Assembly (NCBI GenBank): GCA_013398295.1 | Contig: VZSF01006829.1 | Location: forward strand, 62,001-126,000 | DNA: 64,000 bases | Direction: 5' to 3' | Source: Chionis minor | Lineage: Eukaryota > Chordata > Aves > Charadriiformes > Chionididae | Shown here: positions 46,001 to 58,706 of the stretch, piece after piece | Layout of the letters: every line of letters starts with the position of its first letter | How positions within the stretch are numbered: the first letter of the stretch is position 1 | Made by a program: the position numbers and the translations under genes | Notes under the pieces: generated by a model | The model's database searches: none | Told to the model about the DNA's origin: nothing | What the model saw: only the letters and a program-made list of their open reading frames with translations

Positions 46001-49000
46001 ACAAAAAAAGCAGATGGCCTTCTTTCTCTGCTGTTGCTTATATCTGCTGGATTTCTCTTCTCTTGACTTGATGAACGTTTCTCCTTCAGATGGAAGCTTT
46101 TGTTCTTATTTTGGGCTCTGAGTATAGAAACTTGGAGAGTAGCTGGCCGGCAACAGCAAAAAGGAGGCTGTGTGTGAGAGCAGAGGTGGTTTACTGGGAG
46201 CTTTAGAAGTGAACCTACACCTGGTGAGAAGGGAGTGGCGGGAATAACTTGCACCTAAGAAAACAAACAAAAAACCCCCAAAAGGAATAGGAGAGCTTTG
46301 TAATGTTACGGTCTCTTCCATCTGCCTAAGGCAAGGTCACTAAATTTACCCTTTGCTTCCATACAGCTTCCACTTGGTGTGGGAAGCCTTAGCTTTATAA
46401 TCCAGAAACTAACGAAGAAAAACTGTTTCTCCCGTTGCAGTTTTTCTCTTTTTTTCTTGCCTGTATCTTGACAATTAAACTGTATTTCTTCAGAGGAAGA
46501 TCAGATGTTCTTTTAATGTTGCAGCGAAACTGTACCACTTAACCATGTTTTGGTGCATAATGTAATCAGCTTGATTGCTTTTTAATATGTCATTCAGACC
46601 TACAGTTGCTGTCAGCTGGGCTGAATCTATTCTCTTGGGGAATTTCAGTAGTACTTTCTGGTGGCTCACAGCACCTGGTGGTAACAGGGTGGGTTTTTTC
46701 AGGGCTAAATCTGTGTCCCAGGGGTAAATGGTGACCTTACAGGGGAAAGCTGAAGCAAGTTGTGGAAAAGGTGCTGGGTTCTTGGTCTTCCCCTGCTTCT
46801 GCAGCGGGGAGGGAAGGGCTGAACAAAGTAAAGGTGCCCTGTGCCTCGTGTCCCAGGCGGCACAGCTGCACTGGCATATGACAGGCTAAGTGATGCTGGG
46901 TACATACCTTCCAGCTTTTCTCAGGTGGAGAAACTGAGGGGGATGGACTGGCAGCCTGGAAGCTCTGCTACTAACAAGTCTTCCTTCTTGGATATTAGTT
47001 GTGCGTTGCTCATTACGGTTTGGTCACTGCAAATCTAGTACTAAGCTGTAACAGCTTTAAATGCTGTTCTGTTTACTTTGCAAATCGCAGTGCCAGGCTG
47101 CATTAAGAGACAGGGCTTTCTTTTTTTGAGTGTTTTGGTCTTGCAAGGCTTTATTGACAATATGAGGTGTGAAAATAAGACATGCATGTGGCTGTGCTTT
47201 TTTCTTTCTCTTCTGTGTCTGAGTGTGGTATCATATCAGCTTTAATATGAATATGATCTCACTAAAACCCCAGCTGTCTGAATGTGGGACCTTTTGATTG
47301 CATTCTTCATTAACTGTGAACTAGACAGGTTTGAGTAATCAAGATTTTCAGTTTTCTTATTGGTATGGGCTGGTTCTAGGAGACACAGGTGCTTCCATTT
47401 CTCCTTCATTAAAAGAAAGTGTTTAAAAAAAACCCCAAACCCATGTGAGCTCATTAGAAATCTGCAAGTGGCATAGGTAAGAGATTACATTTGGCTTTTT
47501 CATGTGTTTACTTGCTTAAGCATACTATCACAACTAAAGCATTCGGAAATCTTTCTCTTAATAGCAATGTGCTTAGTTTTAAACTGCTGTGGCAAGATGC
47601 TTGGCTGCAGCTTGAATGAGTTAAAAATGGCAAGTAGCTCTTTTAGATATACTGGGGAAAATCGGACATAATGAAGTACTTGTGAAGTGTCCTTCAGGAA
47701 AAAAAAGTCTCTGTGTGGGAGTGTGAGGAAGAATTAAAACTGAGACAGTCAGTAATCCCCCTCCCCTCTTTTTAAAGAAAGAAGGCTTTCCAAGTAACAC
47801 TGGAGAAAAGAATAAATATCACTAATTAGGAAGACTTAAGAGAAAGAATATTGGTTAAAACAAGACTAATAGCTCACCTTTTCAGGCTGATTCTGTGCTG
47901 CATGTGACTTTATCTTGCATAAAATATAGATACTGGTTTCTTATTGTCATGTCTGCTTCTCTGGTCTTTCCTCCTCCCCTTTTTTCTGTAGAAAACTTCT
48001 TGGCGAGGCTATCGATGCAAATTTGACCTTTAAGTTTTTGCCTGAACAGCTCGTGTATCAGGAAATAGCTCAGAATGTGCAAGATAATTTATTGCAGGAA
48101 TTTAGTGCGTTTTGTCACTCTTTGAAACTTTCAAGGCCTTTGAAAAATCTATCTCCTTAGTCTTACCCTTTTACCATGAAGAAGTTCTGCTTGTCAAGCG
48201 TCGGTGCGAGGTGCTCGATCACCTTGACGTGCTTGCTGTGGTGAGGCTGGGTCCGCACGCCTTGTGAATACCTCGGTGTTTGAAGGGTGACAGCTACCCA
48301 GCAGGGAGGGGGGATGTCTGTCAGTCTGTCTGTTTGGTAGTTTGTGGGGTTTTTTTGTGTTTATTTTGAACCAAATTGTGGCCTGAGTTAGGTGGCACAG
48401 CAGGTGCCAATGTCAAGAACGCCGGTCCCGGGTGAGCGAGTGGGTTTCTTGCTCGGCTGCCTTCTGGCAGCGGTTGGGTGGGTGGGGATGGGTGAAGCCC
48501 ACCTCCTCCATTTTCCCTCGCTCTCCCCTGCCTATTGCTTCTGTGGCCGTATTAATATGGAGCAGTTGAAGTCACTCGGTTGGCCGTGGGCCAGCCTGTG
48601 CTGTTATGTGCAGCTTCTGTGAAGACCACTCCAATGCGCAGAGCGGTGATGTGAGTCAGAGAGAGGGGCAGCGCTGGGGGAGAGGTATGTCTTGTCCTTC
48701 TGTCCTGCCGCCTTCGGCATTTCTGAATCCTGCTCACGCGCTTGACACTTCCTTTCATCTCCTTACTAGCCTCCCTTTCTGTCCCACTGGGGTAATTTTA
48801 CTTTCTTTCTGGTTAGACAAACCGACGCTGTTTTATAAGCTAATGGTCTGTCTCCATTAGGTCATTAAGCAACCGTGTTTCATTGATGAAAGTCTCGTTC
48901 AACAGGCTTAGCGTTTAAGGTCAGTAGACTATCTCAGTGTAACAAAAGGGCAGGTGTGCAGCTGTAAGCGTATCATACAAGCCAAATGTCTTAAAATCAT

Positions 49001-52000
49001 AGCAGGAGTTCCTTTGCACATCACAGCTACTGGCACAATGAATAGAAGGAGCAACTCTGTTTATCTTGAAAGTTTCTGTATTTACGTTTTCTTTTGCAAA
49101 AAGTCAGGCTGTTGCAGTTGAGCTTTTTGCCTGAAATATTAATAGAGATTACTAAACTGTGGTGAAAAAATCATGTGAAAACTGAAGTCATCTTGACAGG
49201 GATTTTGTGTCATAACTTGATAATCCCATTTCACAAGCCTAGAACTTGATATTCCTCTTTGCTTGTAGTCTGAGTGACTTTTTACTTGAATGTAAAGAGA
49301 CTTTTAAACATGCAGTGAAACACTAACTGGATTTACTACCGTGTTTAATATGCTTTTCCTTGAAACAATGTTGGTCAGCTTTTAGGGAAAGCAATTGCTC
49401 ATAGCCTTCTTATGAGCTCTCCTCAAGAACTATAATAATAAAAGAGAGAATGTTTAAAAACATACCACGGAAAGCTGATGAAAAAACCCCAATGGGTTAT
49501 ATCTCCTTAGAGTGTTTAGCTTGGAGGGGAAAAAAATCCTATCGGGGGTTTGCTAACCATCTAGATTCTCGTAACTATCTGAGAAAGCCTAATAAACAAT
49601 TGAAATGCCGTCTTTGCTATTAAAGTAACTTTTTAAAACTTCTGTGATAGAGCAATGATTTGTGTTTAAATTGGTGACAAGTAGTTTACCAAGGCTGTTG
49701 CAAAACCTTTTGTTTCTTCCTAGTGCATTGGATAGAGGTATCTAGCAAGTGACTCCATGCTTTTAAGAAAAATCCTGTCATAGGCAAAGAGAAAGGAAAG
49801 TATGTTTTGGAGATGTCCTACACGCTTTGTCTCGCTCCCTGTGAAGAACAGACTTTTTTTTTTCCTCCCCCCTCACGCAGCACCTGTGTTAAAGAAACCA
49901 CCATGAGATCATGTATTGTCCAGAGATACCTAGTGTTCACTCCTCAAATGAGGAATGATAAAACTAACTTTGTCTGCTGTCACATTCCAGGTACTGGTAT
50001 TCTCATACTGAAACTTAACTATTGGACTATTTTGCTTTTATGAGTAATTGTACTGACTTTGCTGTAAAGGAGGAGCTTAACTCTGACTGTGCCTTCAGAT
50101 TCACCTAAGAAATTACATAGCAGTAACGCTCACACGAAAGGTTGTGTGGGGTTTTGCTGTGTGTTTTCGTTTTGCTTTTTTGTTTTTTAACTGTAGACTG
50201 TAAGACTAGGACCTGAGCTATTACTTGACTTGTGCAAATTTCTGTGTCTTATACATGTAGTTTTTACCTGTAACTGCCTCTTTTCCTATAAGGCTTGAAC
50301 AAACACTTTCCTCTGTCTGCATTTAACTACCCAGTTAAAAGCATAGGAGAATAATTTGAAAAGTGTGTTCTGAGTAGCAGGTCTCTGTAACAGCCCATAT
50401 GAAATATAACCAGGCTTTCTTATTCAGTTGTTGGGATCGGATAGTAATATAAAATGGGAGTATTTGTAGAGAGATGTGAAATCGTTTCCAGTCATTTATT
50501 TCAATGTCACTTAGTCAGAGTTTCTGTATGCTTAATAAAAAGAAATACAGAGTATTGTATGGCAAAGCAGAGGGGACTGGGGAGATGGCAAGGCAGTTCA
50601 CCTTCTCAATCTGTCAAACCAGATAGGGTAAAACTGAGTGTTTGAGCGCTCTTGTGGTTTTAAAAACATTCTGTATGCATGCTTCTCCTTGTGTATGTAT
50701 TTTTTTCATTAGAGTTCTTAGGAATACCAGGAGTATCCCTTGTGCTTTATTACAAATAGTCTATGTACTCTTGGCATAAATACCAACCTCATTGCTTCAC
50801 CCCAATATGTATTTGTCATCCACAAAAATTTCTGTTTGTGCTCTGCTCTTATGCATAGTTGTTAGATTAATTACGTGGAGCTTTCAGGTTATAATTTCTT
50901 ATTGAAACACATTCCTATTGAAGTATTTCTTCTCATTCTTTCATCATCTAAAGACAAAGGAAACATGATGCAGGACAGGAGCTGGTGCATTCTCTTCAGG
51001 AACCAATGCTTTCTCCTCATGATGAGTCCTTTCAGTTGTTTGATCTACAAACTTGGTTGTATGCTGCATTACAGTGAGAAGATGAGTTCTGTCTTTCCTG
51101 ATGCCTCCCTAGTAAATAAGACATATGTGCGTTTCCTAGCAATCAGAGTGAGTCAGTCAGCTAATACCACGGCAGCTGGGAAGTATCTGTCTAAATGCAA
51201 GAGTTGTTCCAGTTTGGAGTCTGTGTGTCACCTTTTTTGTTGTCACTGTTGATATTTCACATGTGCAAACCCAAGTCCAATATGGCAGCAGGAGTTTTGC
51301 CTGGTGACTTTTTTTTTTAAACTTCTGAAATGTTCAGAGCTTAGTTTACTCTTGGAGCAAACTGCTGATTTTGGTGGGCTGCTGAATGTCTAAAAATGGA
51401 CCAGGTTTGTGGTAAAAGCTGTAGCCTCTAACCAAAATTTTGGAATTCACAGGTGTGGGTGAGATCTCTTTGAAATTGCCATGCTACTTTTGGACCTGCA
51501 GGTGATAGCAAGAATAGTTCAGAGGGTATTTCAAGAAAATTCCTTGCACATGACGCAAAAGGGAAAGAATAATGTGTAAAACAGTTGCTTGAATGTTTTT
51601 GCATGTGTGTTGCCCAATGAAGAGCTATCTACGCTGTAACAAAGATACGAAGCTTGTTAAAATAAGAGAGCTACTTTTTGGATAATCCATTTGGGGAGAG
51701 CTGCTGGTTGTGCTGAGCAGAAGGGGAGAGAGGTTCTAAAAACTCAAATGGCAAAAAAGCCTTTCTTTTTCTTTTCTTTTACAGAGTTAATCCAACCCCT
51801 TTTTATCATAACAAGAAATAGTTTTGTGCCTACTAAAAAGAGGATCCTGAATTTTGTATGTGGCTTAATTTTTAACTCCTTGAACTATTCTTGGTTTTAT
51901 TAAGACCGAGATTGTAACTGGAAAAAAAGAACATGATGCACTACTATACTGTAGTAAGCCTCAGCAGCATTGAAGCAGTCAGTGTAATTCTGATTTATTT

Positions 52001-55000
52001 CTTCACCATTTTTAGAGGACACCCCGCCAGAGATTGTTTCCTTCATTTAAATTCTTTGTCTGTTATCATTTAGTCTGAGGAAAACAGTCGTCCTTATTAA
52101 CGTGAAACTGAGATCATTTTGATTTCATTCTTTAGAAAGAATTCCAATTTCTTTCTAACAGGACACTACTTTGAAAACTTACTCTTTAAAACTAAGGGCT
52201 TTTTTTGCATTGCGATTTCAGCTGGGTCTTGAATCAAAGGCAATTCTGTTCAGTCTACATCAGCTTTAGTCTGTGAAACTTATTTTTGTTCTGAATAGTT
52301 GGGGCTGTGATCAATTTTTCTGTGACTTGGTATTCTAATAATAATGGCAGTAATGAGGAGATGATGAATTGAGGCAGTCGCCAAAAGTACCAATCAGTTT
52401 CTTCTGTAAACGACAGTCACAGTGCTAAAGTACACCAAGAGCAGTCATAGTCCAAAAGAAACACATCAATAACAGCTTAAAATCACAGTGCCACATCTTG
52501 ATGGCATCTTTTGTTTTCTTAATGGAAGAAGTGTCATCAGCATCTTATTGGACCAATCTTATTCACCCATTTTTGTAAATTGGTAGCCTAAGACTTCTAA
52601 GATTCCTTTGTTGGCTCTGAGATGTAGGACACAGCTAATTTGCAAGCTCCTTCATTTGAAGCTTCTTCATTAGAGATAATGCATAATCATGGTTAATGAC
52701 ACTATTTATTATAATAGTGTATAGTCTGGAGCTGCATCAAATAGTGATTTGTTACTCAATTCTGCTGAATAATTAGGTTGTTCCAGTAATCGCCCTGTCC
52801 ATGGTTATTTCTTGCAAGAACATCTTGCATTGGAATACTTCTGTCTGGCTTGTCGTCCGTGCACTGATACAGCTATAACTCCATCCTCTCTTGGGTACAG
52901 GAGATGCCCCGATGGTACAAACCAGCACCCTGTTCCCTGACTCCTCCTCCTCTTCCAAACCATTCAGCTGTTGACTATTTTCTGAACTATGCCAGAAAAA
53001 AGGACAATTCTTAGAGTTTAATTGTTCTATCTTGCAGGATCTATAAAGTTGAGGCAACATTTTTTTTTCGGTTTTTTGTTTTTGTGTTTTGTTTTTTGTT
53101 TTTTTACAGAAGATGTATGTTATCTCCAAGCAAGACTAACCTTAGGCTTGTGTGACTCTGTAATGGCAAAACTTACTGTGCAAAATTTAGCCACCTCTTT
53201 TTCTCTACACACCCAGTCATTACTAGTGTTTCGTTCGGTTTACACAATTATCTTGTGTAGATAAAACGAATTACTTTTTATAAGTATAATTTAATAAGCA
53301 TTTACACAATATGGTTTAGCTTACATGACCCTTAATCACTTGTGATTCAACTTCTTGCATGAGCAAATTTGACAGTACTTATTTTATGGAAAATACAGAA
53401 ATGAAACTTCAAAATTAGAGCGTTATGTTAGCACAACTGCATAATTCAGACAACTGTGCGTCATATTGAGCAATGCCGAGAGGACAGTTGATTGCAGGAA
53501 GTCTAAAAATACTTTGTATATGTTCGTTGCCTCATACACACTTGAAGTGGCTGGAAACTCAAATGTATGCTTGTTGATGTCCTACAGCTTGCAATTCCAG
53601 GATTTGGAACAGAGAGCCCCTATAGAAAAAGCAGTGAAGCTTTGAATTTGCATTTAGAATGACGTGCTTAGGCGGTCAACTGCCTCATCCTGTGCAAAGT
53701 TACTACCGTTTCTCTTTCCCCTGGTAAACATCTGGGATTGTGATAACTCTCTACATCACCTCGGAAAAACAACAGGACGTTACACTTGCAGGAAATCAAT
53801 TGTTGTTCTCCCTCTCCTTTCAAAATACATGTCTGCAAGCATGTGTGCACCCAGGCGCAGCTGGTGGGAGATTCTTGAAGGATGAGCAAGAGTTGTTCTC
53901 TTTGTGATCTTAAGAGGTGCCTCTGCTCCAGTATAAATAAATGCAACTGCCTTTCCTTTTTTTTTTTTGTTTGTTTGATACTTTGTCTTTGTGATTCTGT
54001 CTGGAGGTATAGCCGCATGCAGTCTGTCTGGCCAGCTTTCCGACGGATGGCCTCTGAAAACTGTGTCCCCAGAAGCACGTTCAGTAGGTGGTGAGGTGGG
54101 TGCTGCAGCGCATCTCCCTCCAGAGCAGAAGAGGGCACAACGCTGGTGCTGCGTAGGCAGGGCTTTGCGCAAGTGTATGCGGTGTATTACTGCCTGCTCT
54201 AATGCTCAGTTATTTCATCAGGTCTTTCTTGGGGCTGATTAATTGGTTTTCCCTCATCTTGCAGGTCTGTTTCTTCTGTGATACTTTGCACCTGGAACAG
54301 CCTACTGATACATATGTCTTGTCTCTCGTTCCATGCGTGAGCTTTAGTACTTTCCCCTCTTCCACAACCCCCCCTGTACTTTGTGGAATATTTCAAGTGT
54401 GCTTTTAATCAAGTTAAATTAATGAGACTGCTCTGTTTTGCTTTTTGACTACAAATTTATACCATAAAATCTGATGTAGTTTCAATTCATATGTTAACGA
54501 ATGACTACTTGGTCGTCTTGGAACAATGGTTGAAATCACTGTCTTACCAAATGTCGGTAATTTATAATTGTAAAATCATGTTGTTTCTGATGTATGCATA
54601 CCATATCTCTGTATGTAATAATGTAGAACAGAAATTAGGGGCAGGAGGCAGAGTCCAAAAAAAGATGTTATCCTTTATTTTCAGACCCGAATCTGCCCTA
54701 TAGAGATTAGAAGATACCGCAGGTTGCTTATTAGCAACATCTTAGGTCTAGGGTTCGTTCTGCTAGAGCTCTGCTGCCTCTGAAGACTTGTCTAGGCCAG
54801 CTTCTTATTTTGACTATTAGTAAGACAACGCCCTGGGGCTTGTTACTCTTCAGATGGTCTGTCCCCCAGTAATGATTGTTCACTGCTCGCCTGTCTGAGA
54901 GAGATGGTTGGGGAGTAGTATCAGTAGAAGTGATCAGGCTTCCTTGCTCTGAGCTGTTCAAATACAGTGTATTTATCAGCCGATAACGTGTGTGTGTATC

Positions 55001-57242
55001 TTGTCTAGTGCTGTTCATTTCGGTTTTTCAGTATACTAGACAGGAACTGCAAGGGCAGGCTGAGCTACGCCTTTTTACAGACGTGGTCTCGGCGGTGCCA
55101 TACGGCAGGTATGTTTGAGGTTTGTGGTTCTGAACTATATCCATTGTAAATCCCGTAGGTAAGGTTTGAAAGCATGCTGGCCTAAGGAGCACCTGCACTT
55201 TCCCAGGACAGACTCTTTTAAATATGCAAAATTACAAAAACACCCAGACAGCCCCAATCCCATACGTAATGTGGTCAAATGTCCATCTCCAGAAGCATTT
55301 TCTCATCTTTAAAGTTTTCTGTGGGTGTAAGTTCCAGTACAGCTTCACACTCTGCTTCATCATAATGGAGTCAGAAAGAAATTACTGTCAGGTGGGAAGA
55401 TATTTCTTAAAACCTTCTTTCAACATTTGTGCCTACTGCAATGCCTCGGCTAGAAGTGTGGAGTAATCTGTAGGTTCTGAACAACAAGAAATGTGTCAGA
55501 AATAACATCTTTTTATAACCTAAAATGACTTGTCAGACATCAAGCATTGTTATGGCCCTATATATACTAAGCTTGAGATAATAATTTCTTGATATATGGC
55601 AGTAATTGAAAAATCTCCTTACTTATTTTTAGAACTGCAGTTCACAAATACCTATCCCTTACTTGTCCTTTGCTGTAAATCAGTTTCTTCCTCTCTCTCG
55701 CTCTTTTTCATTCACTGGTTGCTTATGGGTTTGCACAATTTTAGCACACATATAGAATACTTTGCACTAGAAAAAGTTTTTTAAGAACTAGCAGATCAAT
55801 AAGCAAATTTAGGAATTGCAGGAATCTGTTACTTAGTCTTCTTCTTGATAGAAACTTTTTCTTAAGTTAGTTTTAGTCTATTCTGAGTGATAGGTCACCT
55901 GCACAAACGAATTCTTACCTACTGCTCTTTCCCCATCCCCCCTCCCCCTTCCAAATCCTTCAGAAAAATGAGCAGAAAGGTGAATAATGGCTTGATATGT
56001 TCAATAAACTTTTTTTTTTCCCCTTTGGCGCAACATATTTACTTTTCATTTTTTATTCTCTGAGCACTCTTGGTGACTCACTGATGTTTTACCATTACGA
56101 ACAAGTGCTTGGATATCTGTATGATGCTTATACTGGGTTTAGTCAGCAGTATAGTGTGCTTGTTTGAGAGTGCATGCCTTTCTGCTGTGAATAACAAAAA
56201 CGATTGTGGAAAATAACGGTACCACTGATAAATGAGCGACAGAAATCCAATAAAGTCTGTACTCTGCATTAGGATGCAAGAATTAATTTCTAACAGTAGC
56301 TTCCCTAGAATTACTTTAGTCTGAATGACAATTTTATAGAACATCAAAGCAAAGTGTTAAACACACTTCGTATGAAGTTGATCTCTTCTTGGTATTTTTT
56401 CCACACTGAGAGTGCAACTCATACTTTTTTGACGTTTCATGTAATTAGCGTTTTGGATCCCTATGGAAACTAACATAATACCATCAGGAATCTTATTACA
56501 GATAGACCAACCAATGAATTTCGAAGTTTTAGGTTGCCTAACATCTCCCATTATAGTATTGTCTTAGTTAAATCATGTTTTAACTGGTTGTGCTAATGAC
56601 TTTTTGTCCTGGCTGTTTGTCGTAAGCTGACTGTGTGTGAGAAAAGGAGTGAAAATGAGATAATTATTGGTTTGTTTAAGGAAGATGTCCTTCCCTATCC
56701 TCCCTCCCCTGTTAAATTCTTTCAGTAGCAAGGCTGGAGAGGCATTTCAGTATTTTTCAACAGTAACTTTTTGTGGGGTGTGGGAAGGAACATCTTGGTT
56801 TCAGAAGGCTGTTAGCATACTTTTGGAATATTGTTCAAATTTGGAAACAATATTAAGTTGCTGAGTGGGACAGAATTAAATATTTAGGTCTGTTAAAGGT
56901 GCAGATGTTTAAAAAGAGACACTTGTGCATTGCCAGTGTTCCATTCTTTACAGAGACTACGTTGTTCTTTCTAGGTAGATTTCAGTGCTGTGCTAGTGGC
57001 AGAATAATAATGCTGCTTTTAATGTCAAAATTTGATACTTTAGAGTGAGTAAAATATTGGAGATTTATTTATTTATTTCCTACTCATTTCTTTTTGAAGC
57101 TGTCAGATGCATTTTCCCTTCTTTCCTCTGTCTTGTCTTCTTTTTTATCAGTGTACTTATGTTGACAGAAAAGTGGAAGAAGCAATGCTGATTTGTAGCT
57201 AGAGCTTTGATTTTTGTGCCTTTTTAAAACTATATTAACACT
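43031..57242. other. intron 1 unique DNA, no exon recognised
   Basis: Largely AT-rich, with no recognisable exon or transposon. It holds a poly-A run at 43416-43429, a short CT repeat at about 45475 and a T/G-rich tract at 53060-53106. A somewhat GC-richer patch lies at 48.2-48.75 kb. The longest frames (for example 50875-51252 plus and 53668-54138 minus) resemble nothing I know. Confidence 0.55.
53060..53106. repeat. T/G-rich low-complexity tract
   Basis: T runs punctuated by single G (TTTTTTGTTTTTGTGTTTTG). This is the complementary flavour of the A/C-rich tracts elsewhere in the intron. Confidence 0.9.
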
Positions 57243-58325
57243 TTAATCTCTGTGTGGGGAGAGTTCAAGCTGTGTAGTAGCTTGTCTACCTGCCTTGCTC
57301 TTTGAGTTGCATTCCCTTATTATGCTTGAATAGAATTTCTTGTTTTCCAGTTTATGCCCATTGCCTCTTGTCCTCTTACTGGGCATAACTGAGAAGAGTC
57401 GGACTCCATTGTCTTGACTTCTACCTACCCTGTATTTAGATGCATGGATAAGATCCTTTTCTAGGCTAAACAGTCCCAGCTCTCTCAGCCTCTCCTCATG
57501 TGAAAGACATTCTAGGCCTCTAGTTCTCTCTCCAGCCTTTCCCTGGACCTTCTCCAGCACATCCATGTCTCTCTTACAGAGCCCAGAACTGGAGCCAGAA
57601 TTCCAGATGTGTCTTATTGGACTGAGTAGAGAGGAAGGATCACCTCTCTTGAAATGCTGGCAATGTTCTGCTTAATTCAGCCCAGGGAAGTTGTTGACCG
57701 CCTTGGCCATGAGGGCCCATTGCTGGCTTGCAGTCAGTTTGTCTGCCAGGGGCTTTCCTACAAAGCTGGGGTCCAGCTGGCTGTCCCCAGCCTGCACTGA
57801 TGTCTGGTGTTATTCCTCCCAGGTGCAGGACTTTTGTATTTCCTTTTGTTCAGTTTCATTTTTCCCGCCTGTTGAGGTCCCTCTGAATGCCACCACAACC
57901 ATCTAGTGTATGAATTGCTCCTCTGTTTTGTATCATCTGCAAACTTGCTGAGGGTGCACTCTGTCCCATCATTAGTGAAGATACTCAACAGGATCGGCCC
58001 CAGTATTGGTGCCTGGGGTACACCAGCAGTAACTGTCCTCCACTGGGACTTCTTGCTGCTCATTGCAACCTTCTGAGCCTGAAGTCCAGCCACTTTACAG
58101 TCCACCTTTCTGTTCACTTACCTAGCCCATGTTTCCCTGGGTTTGTCTATGAAGATGTCATGGGAGACAGTGCTGAAAGCCTTCCTGAAGTCACGATAAT
58201 TAGAATTGACTGCTTGCCCATAATCCCCAAAACCAGTTGTTTCATCAGGCTGGTGAGGCGTGATTTTCATTTTGTAAATCCATGCTGACTACTCTTGATC
58301 ATAGTCTAGTCCTTCATTTGTTTAT
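57243..58325 (-). mobile_element. CR1 LINE fragment with reverse-transcriptase remnant
   Basis: The longest CR1 piece here, about 1.08 kb, antisense to GAB1. On the minus strand it encodes, in order, a KAFSTVSHDIFIDK-like stretch (about 58150-58190), GVPQAPILGPILLSIF, and the catalytic FADD box of the CR1 reverse transcriptase (codons at 57932-57943). Near its 3' end come [11 protein letters not shown] and a C-terminal stretch. Stops and frame changes separate these blocks, so it is dead. The 5' part (endonuclease and ORF1) is missing and no clear ATTCTATG tail is seen, so the 3' end is also lost or diverged. It is more diverged than the 8.7- and 38.5-kb copies and probably older. Confidence 0.93.
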
Positions 58326-58665
58326 AAGTTTGAGAAATCAAAAGTGTTAACTCAATATAAAAGTAATCAAGCCTGGGTGAGAGAATCAGCATGACCCAGT
58401 TTTATATATTTTATTCTGGAGGGTTAGTATGCATTTGGGTAGCAGGGGTAAGTTGTTTCTAAGTCTCTGTTTTCTTATTTGAAATGGAGAGCTATTTGCC
58501 TTCACTTGGGATGTGCACAGATATCCTATAAAAATGTGAAGTCATTGAACTACTTGGATCGGGTTTGTTTGTGGAAGAGCAGAGGAGAAAATGTAGGTGG
58601 TTTTTAAAATGTGTTTTATCTGGAATGTCAAATGCCACAGGGTTACCTTTTGGTATCTGTGCTCT

Positions 58666-58706
58666 AAAAAAAAAAAAAAAAAANGTTTTAAAAAAAAAAA
58701 AAAAAA
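58666..58706. repeat. poly-A tract broken by a single N
   Basis: Two A runs (about 18 and 18) flank NGTTTT at 58684. The N inside a homopolymer points to an unresolved assembly join, so the true length is unknown. Confidence 0.95.
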
